Assembly: GCA_002305435.1 (NCBI GenBank)
Contig: DBQZ01000018.1
Location: forward strand, 4,176-10,984
Direction: 5' to 3'
DNA length: 6,809 bases
Source of the DNA: Clostridiales bacterium UBA1381
Lineage (GTDB): Bacteria > Bacillota > Clostridia > UBA1381
Numbering within the stretch: position 1 is the stretch's first letter; the number at the start of each line of letters is the position of its first letter. This document shows, one piece after another, positions 1 to 6,019 of the stretch. Below the pieces are notes generated by a model. The model was not told the origin of the DNA. It searched no databases and worked only from the letters and a program-made list of their open reading frames with translations. Position numbers and translations under genes: made by a program.

Positions 1-594
1 GCCGGGATATTGGCGGTGGTGCTGTTTGTGGGGATCACTGTCGGCCAGTGTGTAACGAGGGAGAAATTCGATGCAACGATAACCTATGCCGGAGACATGG
101 TGTTCTCGGAGAATAATATTGCCAAAATAGAGGAAAACCTCGCTCCCGCTATGGAGGACATAAACGGCGACGGCAAGGCTAATTTGAAGTTCCAGCAGAT
201 AAATTTCGTCAACGCCAATAATTCCGCCGGCTACGATTCGGCCATGCAGACAAGACTTGACGCCGAGCTGCAAGCCGGGGATACGTATGTCTATCTCGTA
301 TCCAAGGATATGGCCAATACCTGGATAAACCGCGATATGGGCGATATGGAGGTATTCTCCCCGGCAGAGGAATGGCTGGGCAGAGAGGTTCCTCCGGAGC
401 TTGCCATCACCAGGAACGATAAGACATACGCTGTCAAGGTCACCGATTCGCCGCTTTTGAGATCGTCGGATGTTATCCACGAGGACCTGTACTTAATGGT
501 GCGCCCGCTCTATGACGCGGACAACACCGAAAAAGCACAAGCGCGCCGCGTCGCCATAAAGGCGGCCAACGCGATAATAAACGGTATCTGGTAA
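1..594 (+). CDS. Membrane-anchored extracytoplasmic protein of unknown function (5' partial)
   Basis: The reading frame is open from base 1, so the N-terminus lies outside the window; 197 residues are visible. A TTG at base 10 falls inside the hydrophobic segment and is unlikely to be the real start. Residues 1-16 are the end of a transmembrane helix or uncleaved signal anchor. The rest is soluble and probably outside the cell. Residues 53-61 (DINGDGKAN) resemble the first half of a calcium-binding EF-hand or dockerin loop, but position 12 is Phe instead of an acidic residue and there is no second copy, so calcium binding is uncertain. The stretch around LDAELQAGDTYVYLVSKD recalls substrate-binding-like extracytoplasmic domains; that is an impression, not a match. 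From memory, similar single-pass proteins with an NGDGK motif are common and unnamed in Clostridia. It ends 60 bases before the sigma-factor gene on the same strand, so co-transcription is likely. I do not recognise a function. Confidence 0.8.
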   Translation, partial: AGILAVVLFVGITVGQCVTREKFDATITYAGDMVFSENNIAKIEENLAPAMEDINGDGKANLKFQQINFVNANNSAGYDSAMQTRLDAELQAGDTYVYLVSKDMANTWINRDMGDMEVFSPAEEWLGREVPPELAITRNDKTYAVKVTDSPLLRSSDVIHEDLYLMVRPLYDADNTEKAQARRVAIKAANAIINGIW

Positions 595-598
595 TACC

Positions 599-645
599 TC
601 CGTCCGCCGCCCGCGCGCAAGACGGAAGATGATATTTTTGCGGGC
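599..645 (+). other. Two competing weak hairpins before the sigma-factor start
   Basis: The 60-base gap between the membrane protein and the sigma gene holds two overlapping short inverted repeats. TCCGTC (599-604) can pair with GACGGA (621-626). GCCCGC (609-614), which lies in the loop of the first, can pair with GCGGGC (640-645), directly before the AGAAAGG at 646-652. They could compete or form a pseudoknot and affect ribosome access. The arms are only 6 bp in GC-rich DNA, so chance is a serious alternative. A T-run at 635-639 follows the first hairpin by 8 bases, too far for a convincing terminator. No clear promoter was seen here. Confidence 0.25.
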
Positions 646-654
646 AGAAAGGCT

Positions 655-1404
655 ATGGAAATTATAATGGCTCTTGCAAAGCAGGTCTCCGATGAGACCG
701 AATATGCTTTATTTAAGGAATACCGCCGCACCAAGGACAAAAAGCTGCGCGACCGCCTTGTAAATTCCTATATATATATCGCCGAGATACTCTCCCGCCG
801 CTTTATAAACAGGGGGATAGAGTATGACGATATATATCAGGTGGCATGTCTGGGCATATTATACGCCGTGGAACGGTTCGACCCGGACAAGGGCGTGAAA
901 TTCGCGACCTTTGCCACTCCCACGGTGCTGGGGGAGATCCGCCACTACTTCCGCGATAAGGGCAGCTTTATAAAGATACCGCGCGGGCTTTACGAGGTGT
1001 TTTACAAGGCGGAGCAGATACGCAGAAGCTCCGCCGACATGAGCACGGGGGAGATCGCACGTATTTTGAACCTTCCCGAAAGCGTGGTCGAGGAGGCTTA
1101 CGACCTGGGCGGAGCGGCATTTTTGAAATCGCTTGAGAACGAGGCGTTTGCCAACGGTGAAATGAACCTATCCAACGTCATAGGGCGCGAAGACAACAAT
1201 TTTATAATGATCGAAAACAGGGATTTTATCCGCTCCTGCCTGAGCCAGCTCTCAGAACAGGAACGGGAATTTGTCAAGCTCCGCTACTACGATGAGCTGA
1301 CGCAGAGGGACATAGCCGCCAAATGGGGCGTTTCCCAAATGTACGTCTCGCGGCTGGAAAAGAAGACCCTTAAAAAATTAAAAAATATGTATTTTCGCGA
1401 TTAA
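655..1404 (+). CDS. RNA polymerase sigma factor, SigB/SigF/SigG-type (group 3 sigma-70)
   Basis: An alternative sigma factor that would direct RNA polymerase to a specific promoter set. At 249 residues it has the usual size of this group. Region 2 covers about residues 30-103, with YDDIYQVACLGILYAVERFD (57-76) for core binding and KFATFATPTVLGEIRHYFRD (82-101) for -10 recognition and melting. Region 3 is about 107-160, starting IKIPRGLYE. Region 4 is about 196-246, with LSEQEREFVKLRYY and a helix-turn-helix ending GVSQMYVSRLEKK. The FATPTxxGEI and SQMxVSRL motifs look closer to SigB than to SigF or SigG, and no SigG-specific N-terminus is present. The start is unsure: AGAAAGG ends only 2 bases before the ATG at 655, while the in-frame ATG at 667 has a weak GGAA 6 bases upstream, giving 245 residues. 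Neither neighbour resembles an RsbW/SpoIIAB kinase or RsbV/SpoIIAA antagonist. It is probably co-transcribed with the MATE gene. Confidence 0.93.
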   Translation: MEIIMALAKQVSDETEYALFKEYRRTKDKKLRDRLVNSYIYIAEILSRRFINRGIEYDDIYQVACLGILYAVERFDPDKGVKFATFATPTVLGEIRHYFRDKGSFIKIPRGLYEVFYKAEQIRRSSADMSTGEIARILNLPESVVEEAYDLGGAAFLKSLENEAFANGEMNLSNVIGREDNNFIMIENRDFIRSCLSQLSEQEREFVKLRYYDELTQRDIAAKWGVSQMYVSRLEKKTLKKLKNMYFRD

Positions 1405-1410
1405 GGGAGA
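1403..1410 (+). promoter_or_regulatory. Ribosome binding site overlapping the sigma stop codon, selects a TTG start
   Basis: AAGGGAGA begins on the last two bases of the sigma-gene stop codon (TAA, 1402-1404) and ends 9 bases before TTG at 1420. This supports TTG as the true start of the MATE gene and suggests translational coupling between the two genes. Confidence 0.8.
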
Positions 1411-1419
1411 TGACGTTTA

Positions 1420-2760
1420 TTGAATAATATCGATCTTGGCTCAGGGAACGTGCGCCGGTTGGTATATAGGCTTGCCGTTCCCTCTATTCTTGCGCAGCTG
1501 GTGAATGCGCTCTATAACGTGGTGGACAGGATATATCTGGGCAGATTGGAGGGAGGGAGCCTCGCGCTTACGGGAGTGGGTGTGGCCTTTCCGGTATTGA
1601 TGATAATATCGGCCGCCGGTTCCATGATCGGCATGGGCGGCGCGCCGCGCGCTTCCATCGAGATGGGCAAGAACGCCCACGACCGGGCAGAACGCATCCT
1701 CACGACCTCCTTTGTGCTGGTGCTGGTATTTTCGGCCGCGCTGATGCTGTTCTTCTACGCTTTCAAGGACCGCCTGCTGATGCTGTTCGGGGCCAGCCCG
1801 GCCACTATCGGCTATGCAAGCGACTACCTGGGCATATACCTTATCGGCACCCCGTTCGTGCTCGTTGCCCTCGGCATGAATCCCTTTATCACTACCCAGG
1901 GGTTCCCGCTATACAGCATGGCGACAGTCGTTATCGGGGCCGTTTTGAATATCGTTTTGGATCCCATCCTCATTTTCGGCCTGGGGCTGGGAGTGCGGGG
2001 AGCGGCTCTGGCCACGGTCATATCGCAGGCCGCCTCGGCCGTCTGGGCTATGCGCTTTCTCTTCGGGAAAAGGACAAAGCTGCATCTGCGGCGGGAGTAT
2101 TTTTCTCCCGACCTGCGCATCGCCGGGGCGATATTATCGCTGGGCACAGCCCCTTTTATCATGCAAAGCACGGAGAGCCTTTTGAGCATCGTCCTAAACT
2201 CCACTCTCCAGCGCACCGGCGGCGATATCGCGGTCGGTTCCATGACGATCATCGCCAGCGTATCGCAGTTTGCCTCCCTGCCGCTTCTGGGGCTTTCACA
2301 GGGAGCGCAGCCGGTGATAAGCTATAACTACGGAGCCAAACGCCCGGACAGGATGAGCAAGGCGTTTTGGACGCTGTTTATAACCTCTGTCGCCTTTTCC
2401 GGGGCGTATTGTCTTTTGGCGCTGCTTTTCCCGCAGGTATTCGTGGGAGTGTTCACCGATAACGAGCAGCTCATGGCCGCCGCCCCCGGATATCTGCGCA
2501 TATACATTGCCGGCACCTGGGCTTTGGGCGCGCAGATAAGCTGCCAGAACTCGTTCATCGCCCTCGGTGACGCCAAACGGTCAATGTTCCTGGCTCTTTT
2601 GCGAAAGCTGCTGCTGCTTATTCCCCTAATATATATACTCTCGTATTTCCTGGGAGCTTTGGGGGTATTTATCGCCGCGCCGATAGCCGATATAACGGCT
2701 GCCGCCGTTACCGTGACGCTGTTTTTGACAACGCTGCGGCGGACACTGCGGACAATGTGA
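1420..2760 (+). CDS. MATE family multidrug/metabolite efflux transporter (MepA-like)
   Basis: An inner-membrane antiporter that exports cationic drugs or metabolites in exchange for Na+ or H+; the substrate cannot be told from sequence. The 446-residue length and about 12 hydrophobic segments fit the family, arranged as two six-helix halves. Signatures visible: YNVVDRIYLGRLEG (32-45) after helix 1, NIVLDPILIFGLGLGVRGAA (177-196) at the end of the first half, and GLSQGAQPVISYNYGAKR (291-308) in the second half. These patterns resemble the MepA branch more than classical NorM. The start is TTG, chosen by its Shine-Dalgarno and by the family-like N-terminus. It begins 15 bases after the sigma gene and is followed by two terminator hairpins, so it is the last gene of the operon. 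No frameshift or missing segment is seen. Assignment to MATE is firm; the subfamily is a judgement from motifs. Confidence 0.95.
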   Translation: MNNIDLGSGNVRRLVYRLAVPSILAQLVNALYNVVDRIYLGRLEGGSLALTGVGVAFPVLMIISAAGSMIGMGGAPRASIEMGKNAHDRAERILTTSFVLVLVFSAALMLFFYAFKDRLLMLFGASPATIGYASDYLGIYLIGTPFVLVALGMNPFITTQGFPLYSMATVVIGAVLNIVLDPILIFGLGLGVRGAALATVISQAASAVWAMRFLFGKRTKLHLRREYFSPDLRIAGAILSLGTAPFIMQSTESLLSIVLNSTLQRTGGDIAVGSMTIIASVSQFASLPLLGLSQGAQPVISYNYGAKRPDRMSKAFWTLFITSVAFSGAYCLLALLFPQVFVGVFTDNEQLMAAAPGYLRIYIAGTWALGAQISCQNSFIALGDAKRSMFLALLRKLLLLIPLIYILSYFLGALGVFIAAPIADITAAAVTVTLFLTTLRRTLRTM

Positions 2761-2783
2761 AAAGCAGCATATCCCCGATATTT

Positions 2784-2839
2784 AAAAAACGTCCGTCATG
2801 CCGGGGCCCTGAGCCGCGATATGACGGACGTTTTGTTTT
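2784..2839. terminator. Bidirectional intrinsic terminator between convergent genes
   Basis: A perfect 14-bp stem pairs AAAACGTCCGTCAT (2786-2799) with ATGACGGACGTTTT (2821-2834) around a 21-base GC-rich loop. Plus-strand transcripts end in TTTTGTTTTT; minus-strand transcripts end in a six-T run from the complement of 2784-2789. It can therefore stop both the MATE operon and the arabinofuranosidase gene. Confidence 0.9.
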
Positions 2840-2851
2840 TGGATGAAAGCA

Positions 2852-2895
2852 CAGCAGCATCACCCGGGATATCCCCGGATGTGGCTGCTGTTTTT
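2852..2895 (+). terminator. Second intrinsic terminator for the MATE operon
   Basis: A stepped hairpin has CAGCAGC (2852-2858) with GCTGCTG (2884-2890), CAC (2861-2863) with GTG (2881-2883), and CCGGG (2864-2868) with CCCGG (2874-2878). Two-base AT bulges separate the steps. TTTTTATTT follows on the plus strand. The minus-strand side lacks a T-run, so it should act mainly on plus-strand read-through. It lies just beyond the stop codon of the convergent gene. Confidence 0.75.
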
Positions 2896-2906
2896 ATTTC
2901 CCAATC

Positions 2907-5237
2907 TTATTTCTCCCGTCTAAACCGTATCACACTCACCGAGGCCGGCTTAAATTCCAGCTCGGCCGTGCCGCTGAATGCCAGCTCGCGTTCCGCCGGA
3001 GCTACCGCCCGGGGCGCATCGAACGTGTTCTCGGCCTCCGGAGCAAAGCCGGCCATCTCGTATATCCTGGCCGATACCGCCCCGGGGACGTTTACCTCGG
3101 CGATCACCGGCGTATTGCGGACATTTACCGCCTTTAGGATAACGTCACCGCTCTCCTCATCGACCGAAGCCGTTGTATAAAGCTCCTCATAAGCGGGCAG
3201 GATATCCTCCGCTTCCTCACGGAAATATCCCTTGACCTCTCCCGTCATCTTCCGCCCGCATACGGAAAGCTCGCATTCATAGACTACGCCGTTCTCGGGG
3301 GAAAACCGCTCCTGTGTGAGACTGGTGCTGCGGCCGTTTATCTGCGACACAAACTCCGCGCTGTCTCCGCCCCAGCCGCCCAGCGACCAATCAAGACGGT
3401 TTTTATCGTCCTTTTTGCCGAACGTGAGCACGAAACCGCGCTGACCGCCCAGCTTTTTCGCCTTGAAGCGCAGGGTGTAATCCCCGGAAGCTGTATCGCC
3501 CAAGGGCGCCGCCGTCTTTTGCGCGCTCACGCTTACGGGAGCGAATTTTGTCACCTCTCCCGTTTCCCTGTCCTCAAGCTCTATATCGAAAAACTCCGCC
3601 GGGCAGTTGCCGTATACAAATTCCAGTCCGCCGCTCATCGTCTCCTCCGCCGGACGCACGGCCGCGCCGAAGCCTGCAAGCTCCTGCTCTATGCCCTTTG
3701 TGCCCTGATGGTTCATGAACAGCTTCTGCACATAATAATTCGCGCTGCCGTAGGCGCGGTGATTATCGAACCATATCATATCCGGCTGCCAGTTTACATA
3801 ATCCACGTTGGCCAAAAGCGGAGCGTAGCAGGCCAGGGCTACCGCATCGGCATTTTTCTCCAGCCCCGTCATATAGGCGGCCTCGCAAAGGGCGTTGTAC
3901 CAGGTATTGCCCCAGGAGGCGTATTCGCCGAGGAAGGCCTTGGGGCCGCGGCGGTCGTAGCTGTCATAACGATGAACATTAGCGATCAGCCATTCGGGGG
4001 AGGTGTAGTAATGCTCGTCCACGATATCGGAGCCGTGCTCACGCGCTGAGCTCCAGCCACGCTCAAACTCGCGCCCGGCCGCAAAAGGCCCGGCGGAATT
4101 GATTATCTTTATATCGGGATACCTCTTGCGTATCGCCTTATGAAAAAGCGGATAGCGGCAGAAGAATCCCTCCCCGGCCTCTTCGTTGCCGATACCGATA
4201 TACTCCAGGCCGAACGGTTCCGGATGCCCCAGCTCTGCCCTTATCGCTCCCCAGCGCGTATCGGTCCCGCCGTTGGCAAACTCTATCAGATCAAGAGCAT
4301 CGTCCACCCATTCCTGCATACGGCACATCGGTGCTCCCTGCCCCGAATGCGGATTATATCCTGCCGGAAGTATGGGCACGGGCTTTGCGCCTATGTCCTC
4401 GCAGAAAAGGAAGTATTCAAAATAGCCCAGGCCGAGAGTCTGGTTATACGCCCAGTTGCTGCGGCGCGCCGGGCGATCCTCGACCGGGCCGAGGGTCTTT
4501 TTCCAGCGGTACATCGAATCGCGATCCTCCGCATCAAGGGAGCCGTCATGGATAAGGCAGCCGCCGGGAAAACGCATGAATTTCGGCTTTAGCTCCGCCA
4601 AAAGCTCGGCGATATCGCGCCGCAGCCCGTTTTTGCGTCCGCGGAAGGTGTCGCGGGGAAACAGCGATATGAAATCGAACGATACGCACGAGGGTGCAGG
4701 AGAGGTCAGCGTGAGCCTGGCCGCGGTATCGGTGGTATCGGGCGAAAGCTCCAGGCTGTATTTTGCCCATTCGCCGCCCTCGATCACTATCCTGTCCCGG
4801 GCGTAGACCTCGCCGTTCACGCCGGTGAGCGATACGACATATTCCGCCGGGGCATCGCCGTTATTTTTGGCTCGGCAGGTAAATTCATACTTCTTGCCGC
4901 GTTCGGCAAAAATACCGCTGTTATAGCCCAGGTTCATAAAGCCCGCCCGGCTGCCGGGGGAGAGTACCTCCACCGTCAGGCAATGGGGATTTTGGGCGGA
5001 GGGCCCTTCGGCGGTCACTGCCCAGGATACCTCCGCATCGCCTTCTTCTATCAGCTTCCAAGCGGTCAGGGGACGGCTTGCGGCGTTGTCTATGGGGGAG
5101 AACTCGAACGACCGGTTCTCGATCAGCTCCGCATAAAGGCCGCCATCGGCCGCGTGGTTTATATCCTCGAAAAATATCCCGAAAAGATCGCCCAGCTCGC
5201 ATGTCGTTCTCTCGGGAAAAAGCGAGATCTTTCTCAT
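2907..5237 (-). CDS. Alpha-L-arabinofuranosidase, glycoside hydrolase family 51
   Basis: A retaining enzyme (EC 3.2.1.55) that removes terminal arabinofuranose from arabinoxylan, arabinan or their oligosaccharides. The 776 residues exceed the roughly 500 of compact intracellular GH51 enzymes. Order: short N-terminal strand with GIFFEDI (20-26, Glu24 the likely sugar-binding acid); a CBM4/9-like beta-sandwich at about 56-195; the catalytic barrel with RFPGG (222-226), IGIGNE (347-352, acid/base Glu352), DEHYY (407-411) and FLGEYASW (435-442, nucleophile Glu438); then a C-terminal beta-sandwich that appears split by a LamG/concanavalin-like insert at about 580-690. Catalytic assignments come from motif similarity to known GH51 enzymes. 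There is no signal peptide, as the protein starts directly on the conserved N-terminal strand, so it is probably cytoplasmic and acts on imported oligosaccharides. It has its own promoter and terminator and no sugar transporter beside it. Confidence 0.95.
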   Translation of the reverse strand: MRKISLFPERTTCELGDLFGIFFEDINHAADGGLYAELIENRSFEFSPIDNAASRPLTAWKLIEEGDAEVSWAVTAEGPSAQNPHCLTVEVLSPGSRAGFMNLGYNSGIFAERGKKYEFTCRAKNNGDAPAEYVVSLTGVNGEVYARDRIVIEGGEWAKYSLELSPDTTDTAARLTLTSPAPSCVSFDFISLFPRDTFRGRKNGLRRDIAELLAELKPKFMRFPGGCLIHDGSLDAEDRDSMYRWKKTLGPVEDRPARRSNWAYNQTLGLGYFEYFLFCEDIGAKPVPILPAGYNPHSGQGAPMCRMQEWVDDALDLIEFANGGTDTRWGAIRAELGHPEPFGLEYIGIGNEEAGEGFFCRYPLFHKAIRKRYPDIKIINSAGPFAAGREFERGWSSAREHGSDIVDEHYYTSPEWLIANVHRYDSYDRRGPKAFLGEYASWGNTWYNALCEAAYMTGLEKNADAVALACYAPLLANVDYVNWQPDMIWFDNHRAYGSANYYVQKLFMNHQGTKGIEQELAGFGAAVRPAEETMSGGLEFVYGNCPAEFFDIELEDRETGEVTKFAPVSVSAQKTAAPLGDTASGDYTLRFKAKKLGGQRGFVLTFGKKDDKNRLDWSLGGWGGDSAEFVSQINGRSTSLTQERFSPENGVVYECELSVCGRKMTGEVKGYFREEAEDILPAYEELYTTASVDEESGDVILKAVNVRNTPVIAEVNVPGAVSARIYEMAGFAPEAENTFDAPRAVAPAERELAFSGTAELEFKPASVSVIRFRREK

Positions 5238-5248
5238 ATAAAACTCTG

Positions 5249-5255
5249 CCTTTCT
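5249..5255 (-). promoter_or_regulatory. Ribosome binding site of the arabinofuranosidase gene
   Basis: On the minus strand AGAAAGG lies 11 bases before the ATG at 5237. The spacing is slightly long, but no better start is visible and the protein begins with conserved GH51 sequence. Confidence 0.6.
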
Positions 5256-5279
5256 GTAAGATTTTTATTTTACCGCTGT

Positions 5280-5308
5280 ATTATAACCCAGGCAAGGAAG
5301 AATGTAAA
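5280..5308 (-). promoter_or_regulatory. SigA-type promoter of the arabinofuranosidase gene
   Basis: On the minus strand, TTTACA (-35, 5308-5303; 5 of 6 consensus bases) is followed after 17 bases by a perfect TATAAT (-10, 5285-5280). Transcription would start near 5273, giving a leader of about 36 bases that contains the ribosome binding site. The surrounding AT-rich DNA contrasts with the GC-rich genes. Confidence 0.8.
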
Positions 5309-5310
5309 TA

Positions 5311-5329
5311 GTATTATTTTGATGAATAC
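5311..5329. repeat. Short inverted repeat just upstream of the arabinofuranosidase -35 box
   Basis: GTATT (5311-5315) and AATAC (5325-5329) form an inverted repeat with a 9-base centre, ending 2 bases upstream of the -35 hexamer. The position would suit an activator or repressor site. Five-base arms in AT-rich DNA can arise by chance, and it does not match the AraR operator or a good catabolite-repression site. Confidence 0.25.
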
Positions 5330-5350
5330 CATAAAATAGGAATATGCGCG

Positions 5351-5374
5351 GGCCGCCTGCCGGATCGGGCGGCC
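5351..5374. repeat. GC-rich inverted repeat in the marR-arabinofuranosidase gap
   Basis: GGCCGCC (5351-5357) pairs with GGCGGCC (5368-5374) around a 10-base loop. No T-run follows on either strand, so it is not a standard terminator by itself. It sits between the marR terminators and the arabinofuranosidase promoter and may be a back-up transcript-end structure. The 286-base gap (5238-5523) holds this repeat, the promoter and the two hairpins listed separately; no gene is seen in it. Confidence 0.45.
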
Positions 5375-5390
5375 GCCGATGTCGCCGCAA

Positions 5391-5430
5391 AAGAAAAAAC
5401 GGGTGCCGGCCGCGGCCGATTCCCGTTTTT
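5391..5430 (-). terminator. Intrinsic terminator downstream of the MarR gene
   Basis: AAAAACGGG (5395-5403) pairs with CCCGTTTTT (5422-5430), with a further GC-rich inner stem possible between 5405-5408 and 5413-5416. On the minus strand the stem is followed by a T-rich tail (TTTTTTCTTTT), as expected for ending the marR transcript before the arabinofuranosidase promoter. The plus-strand side also ends in five Ts, but no plus-strand gene leads into it. Confidence 0.8.
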
Positions 5431-5442
5431 CCGTTTGCATTT

Positions 5443-5489
5443 AAAAAGAGAGATATTGTGTACATGATACCACAACAGCCGCTCTTTTT
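5443..5489 (-). terminator. Weaker terminator-like hairpin directly after marR
   Basis: AAAAAGAG (5443-5450) pairs with CTCTTTTT (5482-5489). Inside it TTGTG (5456-5460) pairs with CACAA (5471-5475), separated by a 5/6-base internal loop and closed by a 10-base loop. On the minus strand the arm ends CTCTTTTT. It begins 34 bases past the marR stop codon and is AT-rich, so it is probably the weaker of a tandem pair. Confidence 0.45.
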
Positions 5490-5523
5490 CCACTTGATTC
5501 TTGCCCTATCCGCTAAAAAACCA

Positions 5524-5970
5524 TCAATTATTGCCTTCCAGGTTAGCGCGTATCTTATCGGTTATCGAGTAAAAGGCTTCTATCTCCTCCTCGGAAAGGC
5601 CCCTGGTGGCCTGGGCATCGATATGGCGCATATGCTTGTCGATAAGCTCAAACACCTCCATCGCCTTATCGGTGAGGATTATCTTTTTCAGCCGTCCGTC
5701 CCCGGAAATGGGCACCCGCGTCAAAAGCCCGTTTTTCTCCATCAGCTTAAGGATACCGGTAGCCGTGGAACGGCGTATCTTGAACTCCTGCTCGATATCG
5801 CGCTGGAACACATCGCGCCCCTGCTTAAGATTTGCGCAGACGAAGCCGATAATGGCTCCATGCATACCGGTCATCCCCGACACCGCCACATCCGAAAGAT
5901 CATCCACGCGGCGGCGGATAAGATTTGAAAGTGAGCGTACTGTAAAGCTGACGGTCTTTTTTGATTGCAT
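5524..5970 (-). CDS. MarR family transcriptional regulator
   Basis: A dimeric winged-helix repressor of 148 residues, the normal MarR length. Helical dimerisation segments are at about 1-50 and 105-145. The DNA-binding region covers about 55-100: FQRDIEQEFKIRRSTATGIL contains the recognition helix region, MEKNGLLTR follows, and the wing carries the family D-x-R motif (Asp91, Arg93) before KKIILT. The start is set by AAGGAGG placed 6 bases before the ATG at 5970. An in-frame ATG at 5997 would add nine residues but put this Shine-Dalgarno inside the coding region, so it is rejected. The gene has its own consensus promoter with a palindrome at the predicted transcription start, suggesting autorepression. 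Its target genes and ligand are unknown; the protein resembles regulators often paired with drug exporters such as MepR, but no exporter is directly adjacent. Confidence 0.93.
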   Translation of the reverse strand: MQSKKTVSFTVRSLSNLIRRRVDDLSDVAVSGMTGMHGAIIGFVCANLKQGRDVFQRDIEQEFKIRRSTATGILKLMEKNGLLTRVPISGDGRLKKIILTDKAMEVFELIDKHMRHIDAQATRGLSEEEIEAFYSITDKIRANLEGNN

Positions 5971-5976
5971 TTTCGG

Positions 5977-5983
5977 CCTCCTT
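5977..5983 (-). promoter_or_regulatory. Ribosome binding site that fixes the marR start
   Basis: On the minus strand a full AAGGAGG lies 6 bases before the ATG at 5970. This is the strongest Shine-Dalgarno in the window and favours this start over the upstream ATG at 5997, which has no comparable site before it. Confidence 0.85.
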
Positions 5984-6019
5984 ATATCCACAGGCATAAA
6001 GTTTCATATGTGCAAAAAG

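Noticed and set aside
766..838. TATATATAT runs inside the sigma-factor gene as a possible promoter or slippage tract
   Set aside because: They encode conserved residues (Tyr-Ile codons) in frame, and no -35 partner or frame disruption is seen.
1824..2252. Minus-strand frame of 142 codons inside the MATE gene
   Set aside because: It is antisense to conserved MATE signature segments and rich in Arg and Pro, a typical shadow frame.
2821..3180. Plus-strand frame of 119 codons beginning in the terminator region
   Set aside because: Its start lies in the right arm of the bidirectional terminator, it spans the second terminator, and the rest is antisense to the GH51 C-terminus.
3519..4049. Long plus-strand open frame of 176 codons inside the arabinofuranosidase gene
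   Set aside because: It lies wholly antisense to a conserved GH51 catalytic domain, has no recognisable protein features, and is the sort of shadow frame expected in GC-rich coding DNA.
4140..4806. Several overlapping plus-strand frames across the N-terminal half of the arabinofuranosidase gene
   Set aside because: They are antisense shadows in more than one frame, with Arg/Pro/Ser-rich composition and no family motifs.
5266..5281. Possible CcpA catabolite-repression (cre) site just downstream of the arabinofuranosidase -10 box
   Set aside because: Only the central AGCGGT resembles a cre site; the outer bases do not form the required palindrome.
5344..5928. Plus-strand frame of 194 codons opposite marR
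   Set aside because: It runs through the GC-rich hairpins and terminators and is antisense to a clear MarR gene. No ribosome binding site or promoter supports it.
5971..5997. Upstream ATG at 5997 as the marR start
   Set aside because: It has no Shine-Dalgarno before it, while a full AAGGAGG sits 6 bases before the downstream ATG at 5970.
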